Part shown: in pieces, positions 1 through 7,611 of the stretch
Position numbering within the stretch: position 1 is the stretch's first letter
Layout: each line of letters begins with the position of its first letter
IMG/VR virus record: IMGVR_UViG_3300012954_000117
Location: 1 to 20,763 of that record
Length of the DNA stretch: 20,763 nucleotides
Source of the DNA: a virus
Direction: 5' to 3' (one strand)
Notes under the pieces: generated by a model
What the model was told of the DNA's origin: nothing
Seen by the model: only the letters and a program-made list of their open reading frames with translations
The model's database searches: none
Program-made: the position numbers and the translations under genes

Positions 1-1
1 A

Positions 2-1303
2 CTAAGAACAATGAATCCACCAGAACTAGCCGCCAAAGAAGCAGAGTTTAAAAATAAGATAGATGCACAAGAATCAACAATCAAAGAATTACAAAAAGTA
101 AAAGATGAAATCATTGAAAAAACCATACCATTGTTGCAGGAAAAAGCGGCAGAAGAAAGACTAGCACAAGGTGACAGAGCCAATCTTATAAGTGGTGACA
201 GATATCTTACACAAAGTGAATTGTTTGGAAGAAGTAAACTTGATGACAATAAAAGTCACCCTGTAAGTTTTGATATTGCAAATGTAAACAGTAAAGCTAC
301 CAATGGACCAGATGAAAATGACACAAGCGGTGCTGTTTTCCTTGGAGCTGTAGAACTCAATCTAAACAGTATGGGTGATTTAGTGCAACAGCAAATTAAT
401 ATCAAAGGAGATCCTTATTGGCTTGGTAGACCTAAAAGTAGAAAAGCTACATTGTTTGGTGCAAACTATTCCAGAGGTGGGGTAAGTTATTTTTTAAATC
501 TTAACTTCCCGACATATCCAAATCAAGACACAGGTTTGATGCAAATACCAGAAGCAAACTTTGGTATAGTAGGCGCCTATCGGGTGCATACTGTAGTTGC
601 TAGATACCAAGATGGTCAATTTACTATGACGTTGCAATCCTACAGAGATATACAAACCAACGTTGGGTTGTTGTATGACCTATTGCAAAAAGGCTCAATG
701 GAATTAGGAGAACCTACACAATTATCGCCAAACAAAATAGAAGATCAAGGTGAAGGTGACCAAGATGGCGAACTAGAACCATTTGGAGGCGCAGGTCCAA
801 CGATAATAAATCCTTTACCCGACGGTGATGCTACTGGAGTTGTTACCCAAAGTCAAGTTGGTTCAAGTAAAATTAGAAATCAACCTATTGCAAACGATTT
901 AAATAGCATCCTAGCACAAGCTGGTGCGGCGGCTGGCTTAAATGTAAATGTTACCAGCGGAGGTCAACCCCCACTTGGTAGTGGAGGCAGAAGAACAGGA
1001 AGCACTAGGCATGACAATGGTCATGCGGCTGATGTGCAATTATCGTTGGCTAATGGAAGAACACTTAGTTTGAACAATCCAGCAGATGTACCTCTTATAC
1101 AAAACTTTATAAGAGAAACAAAAAGATTTGGTGCTACAGGCATTGGTGCAGGAAATGGATACATGGGAGATAATACTTTTCATATTGATAATGCTAGTCA
1201 ATACGGACAAGGTAATGCAGGTTTTTGGGGCGGACAGAAAGATGGCGGAACTTATCGTAGTAGGAATGCTCCCAAATGGTTAAGAGATATATTTACAGTA
1301 TAG
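2..1303 (+). CDS. Baseplate hub protein with C-terminal M15-type peptidase domain (5' partial)
   Basis: The frame is open to the left edge, so this is probably the C-terminal part of a longer protein. The first ATG is at 11 with only a weak AAGAA before it, and residues are numbered from that ATG. Residues ~5-50 are Lys/Glu-rich and likely coiled coil. Residues ~175-215 (GAYRVHTVVARYQDGQFTMT) resemble the end of gp27/gpD-like tail hub proteins. A Gly/Pro-rich linker (~245-300) leads to residues ~300-430, which carry an M15-type zinc motif: RHDNGHAAD with H334 and D341, then GIG...FHID with H391 and D393. Family knowledge says this H/D/H set holds the zinc of D-Ala-D-Ala or L-Ala-D-Glu peptidases. 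The inferred role is cutting peptidoglycan cross-links during tail penetration. The next gene starts 9 bases downstream and encodes the spike, which supports a hub location. The M15 call is fairly good; the hub call is moderate because the N-terminus is missing. Confidence 0.7.
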   Translation, partial: LRTMNPPELAAKEAEFKNKIDAQESTIKELQKVKDEIIEKTIPLLQEKAAEERLAQGDRANLISGDRYLTQSELFGRSKLDDNKSHPVSFDIANVNSKATNGPDENDTSGAVFLGAVELNLNSMGDLVQQQINIKGDPYWLGRPKSRKATLFGANYSRGGVSYFLNLNFPTYPNQDTGLMQIPEANFGIVGAYRVHTVVARYQDGQFTMTLQSYRDIQTNVGLLYDLLQKGSMELGEPTQLSPNKIEDQGEGDQDGELEPFGGAGPTIINPLPDGDATGVVTQSQVGSSKIRNQPIANDLNSILAQAGAAAGLNVNVTSGGQPPLGSGGRRTGSTRHDNGHAADVQLSLANGRTLSLNNPADVPLIQNFIRETKRFGATGIGAGNGYMGDNTFHIDNASQYGQGNAGFWGGQKDGGTYRSRNAPKWLRDIFTV

Positions 1304-1312
1304 GAAAAAACA

Positions 1313-2722
1313 ATGAGTAGATACAGTGGAGCTAATGAAACAAGTCGAGGAGTTCCAAAGTCACAATTTGACAAAACAAGAGGACTAACTGGAGTAGTAA
1401 AAAACTCCGGAATGTTTGTTGGAAAAGTAATTGAAACAGTTGATGATCGTTATGAAGGTTATTTGCATGTAGAAATTTTTGGACAAGGTTATATTGGGGA
1501 AACTGATAGCAAGGAAGAACGTGCAAATTATGTAAGAGTAAGACGAGGCAGTCCTTACGGAGGAAGTTATCAATTTGCAAATGCAACAAATAGCTATGGA
1601 ATGAGTAGTCACCCACCAGCACCAGGCACATCAGTATTGGTTGCTTTTCCTGCTAATAGTAATACAGGAATAATGGTATGTGTACTACCTGATGTTACAA
1701 GAAACGCAAGTATTCCAACAGATCCTACATCTTTTGTAGATAGTGAAAACAATGCTATTGGACCTACATTAGATCCAAGTGTAAAGAAACAAACAGACAA
1801 AAATAAAAAACCAAGAGCTACTCCGCAAACAATTCAAAGTGAAGCAACAGATCAAAAAGACAAAATAAATGACAGTGAAATTACAAGTCAAGGTATTGGG
1901 TTGGACAGTATTAGAGGATTGAGTAGCAGTAGTCAGAGAAGAGAATCTCCCACACAGGTTTTTGGTTTTAACACACCCGGCGGACACCAGTTTGTTATGG
2001 ATGATGGTACACTGCCTAACAGTGACACATGTTTGACTCCTGACAAAGAAAGAGAAGGTGGATTAAGCAAACTCACACGTTTTAGAAGTGCTGGCGGTGC
2101 TCAAATATTATTCCATGATGGTGCAGGAATTGTTTACATTATCAATCAAAACGGAAGCAGTTGGATTCAAATGGGCAGTGATGGCAAAATTGATGTATAT
2201 TCTGAGAGTGATATTAGTATGCATACAGAAACTGATTTTAATTTTCACTGTGGTGGAGATTTTAACATAGATGCTGATAGTATAAACATGAAAGCCAGAG
2301 GAACAGACGGTGCTACTATCGAAACTGCAACTGGAGAATTTAATCTACATGCAAACAAAGATATAAAACTAACATCTGATCTAAACGGACACATCAAATG
2401 TAGTGGATTCATAAGAGAAACTGCAAGTCTGATTGATATGAATGGTCCTGAGGCAACAGCCGCTACCAAAACAACTGCAAATAATCTTACAGTGAATAGA
2501 ACAGTAAAAGAAAGTATTACAGGCAGAGTACCTGAAGCAGAACCTTGGGGCGGACATGATGAGGAACAAGAAAACATTGCACAAGCCGCTAGTCCTGACA
2601 GTAATTTTTCCGCTACTGATATTGATATGGCTAGTATAATGAATAATCAGCAACCTACTCCAGAACAAACCACACAGCAAAAATCAAATGCAAGAGTTAC
2701 TAATCCAAGAGGTCCGAGATGA
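1313..2722 (+). CDS. 5: gp5-like baseplate central spike protein lacking a lysozyme domain
   Basis: This 469-aa protein would form the trimeric spike under the hub that pierces the outer membrane. Residues ~34-135 look like the gp5 OB-fold domain (MFVGKVIE, then YVRVRRGSPYG, then PAPGTSVLVAFPAN). A polar linker follows (~140-205). Residues 209-233 are the conserved gp5/VgrG junction (RRESPTQVFG, then GGHQFVMDDGT). Residues ~250-400 have the alternating short strands of a beta-helix (GSDGKIDVYSESDI, then GGDFNIDADSINM). The last ~65 residues are polar and probably disordered. T4 gp5 has a lysozyme domain between the OB fold and the helix; here only a short linker occupies that place. The start at 1313 is preceded by AGGAAAA at a suitable distance. 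The stop overlaps the next start as ATGA at 2719-2722, suggesting translational coupling. The family assignment is confident; the exact domain limits are estimates. Confidence 0.88.
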   Translation: MSRYSGANETSRGVPKSQFDKTRGLTGVVKNSGMFVGKVIETVDDRYEGYLHVEIFGQGYIGETDSKEERANYVRVRRGSPYGGSYQFANATNSYGMSSHPPAPGTSVLVAFPANSNTGIMVCVLPDVTRNASIPTDPTSFVDSENNAIGPTLDPSVKKQTDKNKKPRATPQTIQSEATDQKDKINDSEITSQGIGLDSIRGLSSSSQRRESPTQVFGFNTPGGHQFVMDDGTLPNSDTCLTPDKEREGGLSKLTRFRSAGGAQILFHDGAGIVYIINQNGSSWIQMGSDGKIDVYSESDISMHTETDFNFHCGGDFNIDADSINMKARGTDGATIETATGEFNLHANKDIKLTSDLNGHIKCSGFIRETASLIDMNGPEATAATKTTANNLTVNRTVKESITGRVPEAEPWGGHDEEQENIAQAASPDSNFSATDIDMASIMNNQQPTPEQTTQQKSNARVTNPRGPR

Positions 2723-3618
2723 CAACTACAGTAGAAGCAAGATTTACAAGAAACTGGAGTGACTTTACAGTAAAGGATCATACTGCCTATCATACAATGC
2801 TGAACATAGCAAATGTTACATCAAGCCAAAAAGCAATAGATTGTGCATTAGGTTTTTTTGCAAATTACAGTGGATTTGATACTACTGCATACGGAGAAGG
2901 CAAATATTCTACAGGATTAACTGAACAACAAGCGTTTGATTTGTGGAAAGATTCATATAACAAACAGGAATTGCTTGCAAAAAAACAATTATCATCCAAT
3001 GGAATAACAACAATAAGTCAATCTGTTTATGATGCAATGATACTTTATCATTGGGCAACAGGTAAATTATTTGAAGTATTTCACGGAAAAGTAATTTATG
3101 AAATATTACCTGTGTTAAAACAAGGCAACTATAATACCCTAGCTGATATGATAATAAACAGCCAAATCAATAAAACACTGTGCATTAGAATTGCAACTAT
3201 TTTGCGACTTGCAGATTATGGTAAAATTAAAACAAGGACATGGTATCGAAGTAATGGCGTATTTAAAATGCGTGATTTCAATGAAAAAGGTACGCTGAAC
3301 AATGACCAATTGTCAAGAGCAAGATTTGCCTACTATGCAGAAACAGGAAATTTTTTGCCCAATACTCCGGAAGGACTGAGCAGAAAAATTGTTACAGACT
3401 ATAACAATACCTTGGTTACACAAATTTTTACATTTGATGGAACAAACGTTTTTGATCTACTTGCTAATGCTAGTATGAGTCCAGTAGAAAAACTCTCAGT
3501 CACTATAAATGACAATATTCAACAGCATTTCTTTGATTTTACATTGGATGGATTTTCACTTACAATCACCAAAGCAATGAATACTGGTGATATTGTAAAA
3601 ACAGTAGTTAAGATTTAA
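2719..3618 (+). CDS. Lysozyme-fold-like structural protein with C-terminal beta-sandwich module
   Basis: This 299-aa protein is not firmly identified. Residues ~35-180 show a faint GH24 lysozyme-like order: GFDTTAYGEGKYSTG (52-66), then LTEQQAFDLW, then a QSVYDAM helix (from ~101) and ILRLADYGKIKTRTWYRSNG (161-180). These match the positions, not the identities, of the family's AY-D-G-TIG, Q-DAL and terminal Arg-rich helix. The catalytic Glu that normally precedes this block is not evident, so any activity is doubtful. Residues 234-299 form a separate beta-rich module of the 'FTFDG...LSVTINDN...TLDGFSLTITKAMNTGDIV' type, common on phage fibres and also seen near residue 241 of the giant protein here. 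The start overlaps the spike gene's stop (ATGA) and has AGAGG upstream. Directly behind a gp5 that lacks lysozyme, it may be a detached, remodelled lysozyme part of the spike complex. An unrelated helical tail protein remains possible. Confidence 0.5.
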   Translation: MTTTVEARFTRNWSDFTVKDHTAYHTMLNIANVTSSQKAIDCALGFFANYSGFDTTAYGEGKYSTGLTEQQAFDLWKDSYNKQELLAKKQLSSNGITTISQSVYDAMILYHWATGKLFEVFHGKVIYEILPVLKQGNYNTLADMIINSQINKTLCIRIATILRLADYGKIKTRTWYRSNGVFKMRDFNEKGTLNNDQLSRARFAYYAETGNFLPNTPEGLSRKIVTDYNNTLVTQIFTFDGTNVFDLLANASMSPVEKLSVTINDNIQQHFFDFTLDGFSLTITKAMNTGDIVKTVVKI

Positions 3619-3636
3619 CATAGTATTTAATTTTAC

Positions 3637-3644
3637 CATAAATA
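3637..3644 (+). promoter_or_regulatory. Late-promoter-like element upstream of gp25
   Basis: The octamer CATAAATA differs from the T4 late promoter consensus TATAAATA at one base and lies in the only real gap of the left half of the window (3619-3649). In T4 the transcript starts about 6 bases after the octamer, which here would be at or next to the A of the gp25 ATG at 3650. No Shine-Dalgarno sequence lies before that ATG, so a leaderless or near-leaderless message is inferred. The element would drive gp25, gp6 and the giant gene. Confidence 0.55.
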
Positions 3645-3649
3645 ATAGT

Positions 3650-4012
3650 ATGGTAACCTACATCGGATATAGCACAATAGACAGTATAAGTGGTAGCAAA
3701 ACATTAACAGATGTTAATATTGCCAAACGTGATTTATTAAATCATTTTTACACAAGACGTGGCGAAAGGGTAGGATTTCCTTTATTTGGAAGCATACTGC
3801 CAAATTTAGTCTTTGAACCATTGGATAGTGCAACAGAAAGAGAAGCATTAGATGATGTAAACAAAATTGTTAACAATGATCCACGTTGGCGAGTATTGGA
3901 AACACTGTTGAGTAAACCCGATGATCACACATTAGAAATTAAAGTTAGGTTAGAATACAACGACACAGGAACAGCAGAAGAACTGTTTTTGAGATTTATA
4001 GGTGAAGAATAA
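3650..4012 (+). CDS. 25: gp25-like baseplate wedge subunit
   Basis: This 120-aa protein belongs to the gp25/GPW family, a small, widely conserved wedge component that in contractile systems joins the wedge to the sheath and hub. The family pattern is clear: an N-terminal segment leading to LLNHFYTRRGERVGFPLFGS (the conserved 'T-R-G-R-P-FG' core, residues ~29-48), then a Leu/Phe-Glu-Pro-Leu segment, a helix with EREALDDVNKIVNNDPRW, and terminal strands (HTLEIKVRLEYND). The length is close to T4 gp25 (about 130 aa). The ATG at 3650 fits the family's length but lacks a Shine-Dalgarno sequence; see the late-promoter entry. The stop shares one base with the gp6 start (TAATG at 4010-4014), so the two are probably coupled in translation. 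Confidence 0.93.
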   Translation: MVTYIGYSTIDSISGSKTLTDVNIAKRDLLNHFYTRRGERVGFPLFGSILPNLVFEPLDSATEREALDDVNKIVNNDPRWRVLETLLSKPDDHTLEIKVRLEYNDTGTAEELFLRFIGEE

Positions 4013-7000
4013 TGGCACAAGGCGCAAGACAAGCTAGTTTATTTGCCGCAGAAGATTTTACAGTAGCATATGAAAGTTTTGCTCAAGCAAACTTACAAGC
4101 ATATGATTTTGATACAATCAGAACTGCAATGGTAAATTATATTAGTACAAACTATCCAGAGAATTTTAATGATTATATTAATTCAAGTGAATTTATAGCA
4201 CTTATTGAATTAATGGCATTCCTAGGACATAACCTAGCATTTAGAGCAGATCTTGGTCAAAGAGAAAACTACCTAAGTACAGCAGAACGTAGAGAAAGCG
4301 CCTTGCGTATTGCTGAATTTTTAGGTTATACTCCTACTAGAAATGTTGTTGCAAGTGGTTACTTAAAAATAGATACAGTTGAAACTAATGAACAAGTGTT
4401 TGATTCAAATGGCGTTAGTTTAGCAAATGTTAGCACTCAGTTTGAAGATGCAACAAATCCAACAAGCTATCAAAACTTTTTAACTATTATGAATTCAATA
4501 TTTCAAAGCAGTAGTAAGTTTGGATCTCCTTTTGCTACATCAACTACAGGAACGATTATAAACGAAATTTATAGAACCAATAGTACCAATAATACAGCTA
4601 CAAGAGAATTTACAAATAAAATAAATGGTGCTAGTGCTACATTTAGTTTGTACAGTGCAGGAGTTGACACTGCAACAAACGCACTTATAGAAAAGATTCC
4701 TAATCCTTATGGTGCAGTTGATTTGCTTTATAGAAATGACAACAGTGGATTTGGTTCACCAAACACAGGATTCTTTATTGGATTTAAACAAGGATCTCTA
4801 TCATTTAAAGACTTTGAAATCAACAACGGATTGCCAAATCTTTCAATTGATATCAATGCAGACAATGTAGCCAACGGACAAATTTGGGTACAGAATGTTG
4901 ACGAAGTTGGACAAGTACAAAAAACATGGACAAGAGTTGATAGATTGTTTGGTGCAAGTGCAATGTTCAACGCTAGACAAAATAAAATACGCGACATATA
5001 TTCTGTTAGCAGTAGAGAGAATGACCAAGTTAGTATTGTATTCAGCGATGGTAATTTTGGTAATATTCCAAGGGGAATAATTAGAGTTTGGTACAGAACA
5101 GGACTTAACCAAACATACAGCTTAGTGCCTGATTCATTTAATCAAACTTCATTTAGTATTGATTATATTAGTTCTTCAGGTAACCTGCACACTGCTAAGT
5201 TTAAAGCAAGTTTAAAATCTATCGTTAGCAATGCAAGCGAAAGAGAGTCAGTAGCTAGTATTAAAGCCAATGCTCCTAGATTCTTTGCTACACAAGATAG
5301 AATGATCACAGCAGAAGATTATGCAATTACACCATTGACTGCTAGTGAAAATATAAGAAAAATTAAAAGTATAAACAGAGTACACAGTGGACACAGTAGA
5401 TTTAGAGATATATATGATCCTACAGCAACCTACAGTGATGCAACACAATACAGTGATGACATTTATCTTTATGAACAAGGCACAACAAACAGAAGCGTGG
5501 TAAGTCTACCATCTAGTTTGACTGGTACACAAATATACGACAAGTATGTAAAACCTATGCTTGCTGATCCAGAAATATTTAATTTTTACTACAGCAGACA
5601 AGGTTGGTCTTCTACAACACATGATGCAAAATTTGACTTCAACAACACTAGTGACGGCATTACATTCTTTAATAGTAATGCTACTGAAACAAATGTTTTT
5701 AGATGGAATCAAATTACAAAAGGCAGTGATGGTTGTAGTGGATATTTTACTTACAATAGTATTGTACAACGTGTTGGTGACACAGCTACAAACAGTTTGA
5801 AAAAAGCTGATGTAAACGGACTTGTTGAATTTATTGATGCTCCTTACAAAATGGGATATATCAGTATTGCTACAGTAGTAAATGGAGGTAGTGGATACAC
5901 AACTACACCTACAGTCACTATTACTGGAAAAGGAACTGGAGCAACAGCCGTTTGTACGGTAGCTAATGGTGCAGTTACTAGTGTTTCAATTACAGACAGT
6001 GGCAGTGGATATGATCAAAGCACAAATATTTCAATTACTGGTGGTGGAGGCACAGGTGCTCTTGTCAGAGGCACTATTATAGATGCAAAAACACAATGGG
6101 TAAAAGTTGATAGACTTTATAAAAATGGACTAGGTGATGATAACAGTGCAGGCAATCCAACAGGTATTGACAATACTGGCAAAGGTTCAATAGTTTTAAA
6201 TGCAGTTGTCAGCAACGGAGCAAGAGTAAGAAGATTAGTGCCAAGATTGAGTACAGATTTAGATGCTACAACTAGAACAAATGTTATTAGTAAAATCAAT
6301 AACAAAAATACTTTTGGTTTACGTTACAACGCAAGTTCACAGAAATGGATTATTATTGATAGTGCCAATCTTCCAGCCAATAGCACAACACTTAATTCAG
6401 TTGCAAACTGGAGTTTAGAACATGCAGGTGATGGAAGCAGTACTGGTATTGACAACAGCTGGATCATAAGATTAAATCATGGTACAACAGAATGGGAGAT
6501 GTTGACTAGAAGAACGCAATATGTTATAGGAAGTGCTAACAAATTGAAGTTTACTAATTTAAATTTCAACAACACATTTAGTAGCGAAACAAGTAAACCT
6601 CTCAGAGATAATATAAAAATATTGAAGATTAATCCTAAGAGTGAATCTGATCCTAACCCACTAGGAAAAGATTATAAGTTTAATGCATATGGATACTTTA
6701 CATATGCAGATGGCTATACAGATCCAAACAATATTAGAGTTACACTTGCTGATCCAGACAACGATGGTTATCCAAATGATCCTGAAGCATTCAGCAATAT
6801 TGTGGGTAGTTCGACTATAAAGTTAGGTACAAAAACTGTAGATGGGTTTGACTATACAACAATAGACCCAGACACCGGAACAACAGTTGTAAGTGGAGTT
6901 GGTAATTTACACACACAATACAACAGAATAGCTGACTTGAATTCATTGATTGATCCTAGTACAACTAATATTATTGATACATATGTTCTATTGAACAGTT

Positions 7001-7611
7001 TCAACAATGAGTATAGGAATTGGGCATTACATGATGGTAGGGCAGAAACACAACCAAATCCTCCAACTATAAGTGAACTTACAGATACTTTTCAAAGTTT
7101 AAACACTAAAAAATCTATAAGCGACCAAGTGATTTATAGACCAGTAAAATATAAACTATTGTTTGGAGATCTAGCTAGTGGTGAACTACAAGCAACATTC
7201 AATGTTACAAAAACAAGCAACAGTACAATAAGTGATACAGAAGTCAAGCAGAGAGTAATTAGTCTTATCAATCAATATTTTAACATTGATAATTGGGACT
7301 TTGGAGAAGATTTTTACTTTACTGAAATGGCGGCTTATATTCATAATAACATGATTGGTGAGATAAGTCAAGTAACAATTTCAAGTGTAAGTAATCCAGC
7401 AGATGGTACAAGTTTATTTGAGATTTCAAGCAACAGTGATGAATTATTTTTACCACTAGTGAAACAAAATAACATTTCAGTACAAGGTTCGTCCAATGCT
7501 AACTTGACAACAATAGGCGAGAATCAAACTGGTAATATTACTACAAGTTCAGGAACATCAGGTGGTAGCGGCTCCGGCGGTGGCGGCGGTGGCGGCGGTG
7601 GAGGTTACTAA
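4012..7611 (+). CDS. 6: gp6-like baseplate wedge subunit, enlarged (1199 aa)
   Basis: gp6 forms the ring that ties baseplate wedges together. Residues ~20-115 carry the family's N-terminal block (DFDTIRTAMVNYI, then FIALIELMAFLGHNLAFRAD, then REsALRIAEFLGYTP). Residues ~420-470 carry the RMITAEDYAITPL and INRVHSGHSRFRDIYDP block. A C-terminal block follows at ~1041-1165 (VIYRPVKYKLLFGD, then NQYFNIDNWDFGEDF, then MAAYIHNNMIGEI). T4 gp6 is about 660 aa; the excess lies mainly between ~540 and ~1040. It includes two Gly-Ser-Gly-Tyr repeats (~620-693) and an Asp-rich DPDNDGYPNDPE loop (from ~914) that looks able to bind calcium. The tail is a Gly run (~1183-1198) ending in Tyr. AGGTGA at 4000-4005 sits before the start, and the start overlaps the gp25 stop (TAATG). 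Identity is confident; the function of the insert is unknown. Confidence 0.92.
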   Translation: MAQGARQASLFAAEDFTVAYESFAQANLQAYDFDTIRTAMVNYISTNYPENFNDYINSSEFIALIELMAFLGHNLAFRADLGQRENYLSTAERRESALRIAEFLGYTPTRNVVASGYLKIDTVETNEQVFDSNGVSLANVSTQFEDATNPTSYQNFLTIMNSIFQSSSKFGSPFATSTTGTIINEIYRTNSTNNTATREFTNKINGASATFSLYSAGVDTATNALIEKIPNPYGAVDLLYRNDNSGFGSPNTGFFIGFKQGSLSFKDFEINNGLPNLSIDINADNVANGQIWVQNVDEVGQVQKTWTRVDRLFGASAMFNARQNKIRDIYSVSSRENDQVSIVFSDGNFGNIPRGIIRVWYRTGLNQTYSLVPDSFNQTSFSIDYISSSGNLHTAKFKASLKSIVSNASERESVASIKANAPRFFATQDRMITAEDYAITPLTASENIRKIKSINRVHSGHSRFRDIYDPTATYSDATQYSDDIYLYEQGTTNRSVVSLPSSLTGTQIYDKYVKPMLADPEIFNFYYSRQGWSSTTHDAKFDFNNTSDGITFFNSNATETNVFRWNQITKGSDGCSGYFTYNSIVQRVGDTATNSLKKADVNGLVEFIDAPYKMGYISIATVVNGGSGYTTTPTVTITGKGTGATAVCTVANGAVTSVSITDSGSGYDQSTNISITGGGGTGALVRGTIIDAKTQWVKVDRLYKNGLGDDNSAGNPTGIDNTGKGSIVLNAVVSNGARVRRLVPRLSTDLDATTRTNVISKINNKNTFGLRYNASSQKWIIIDSANLPANSTTLNSVANWSLEHAGDGSSTGIDNSWIIRLNHGTTEWEMLTRRTQYVIGSANKLKFTNLNFNNTFSSETSKPLRDNIKILKINPKSESDPNPLGKDYKFNAYGYFTYADGYTDPNNIRVTLADPDNDGYPNDPEAFSNIVGSSTIKLGTKTVDGFDYTTIDPDTGTTVVSGVGNLHTQYNRIADLNSLIDPSTTNIIDTYVLLNSFNNEYRNWALHDGRAETQPNPPTISELTDTFQSLNTKKSISDQVIYRPVKYKLLFGDLASGELQATFNVTKTSNSTISDTEVKQRVISLINQYFNIDNWDFGEDFYFTEMAAYIHNNMIGEISQVTISSVSNPADGTSLFEISSNSDELFLPLVKQNNISVQGSSNANLTTIGENQTGNITTSSGTSGGSGSGGGGGGGGGGY
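5866..6093 (+). repeat. Two Gly-Ser-Gly-Tyr repeats inside gp6
   Basis: Two adjacent copies of a short beta-rich unit occur at residues ~619-694 of gp6. The first contains VVNGGSGYTTTPTVTITG, then GTGATAVCTVANGAVTSV. The second contains ITDSGSGYDQSTNISITG, then GGGTGALVRGTI. A related copy lies in the giant protein at 12198-12393, and both places share the 14-base string ggtagtggatacac (5887-5900 and 12231-12244). The unit looks like a mobile surface module of phage structural proteins; its ligand is unknown. Confidence 0.8.
7560..7608 (+). repeat. Poly-Gly codon tract ending gp6
   Basis: A run of GGC/GGT codons, broken by a few Ser codons, encodes the Gly-rich tail of gp6. It is a short GC-rich island in an otherwise AT-rich sequence. 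Its last part, GGAGGT (7600-7605), is also a full Shine-Dalgarno sequence for the giant gene that starts at 7611. Confidence 0.9.
7600..7605 (+). promoter_or_regulatory. Strong ribosome binding site of the giant gene
   Basis: GGAGGT lies 5 bases before ATG 7611, the ideal match and spacing for the 16S rRNA tail. It decides the start: the next in-frame ATG, at 7671 (codon 21), has only A/T-rich sequence before it. The Asn/Ser-rich first 20 residues are therefore likely translated. Confidence 0.8.

Noticed and set aside
1313-2722. Annotating the spike gene as baseplate lysozyme
   Set aside because: Only the OB-fold and beta-helix parts are visible; the region where T4 gp5 has lysozyme is a short polar linker.
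3619-3649. Rho-independent terminator after the 2719-3618 gene
   Set aside because: The pairing is A/T-only and imperfect, with no GC stem and no U-run; the gap is better explained by a late-promoter-like element.
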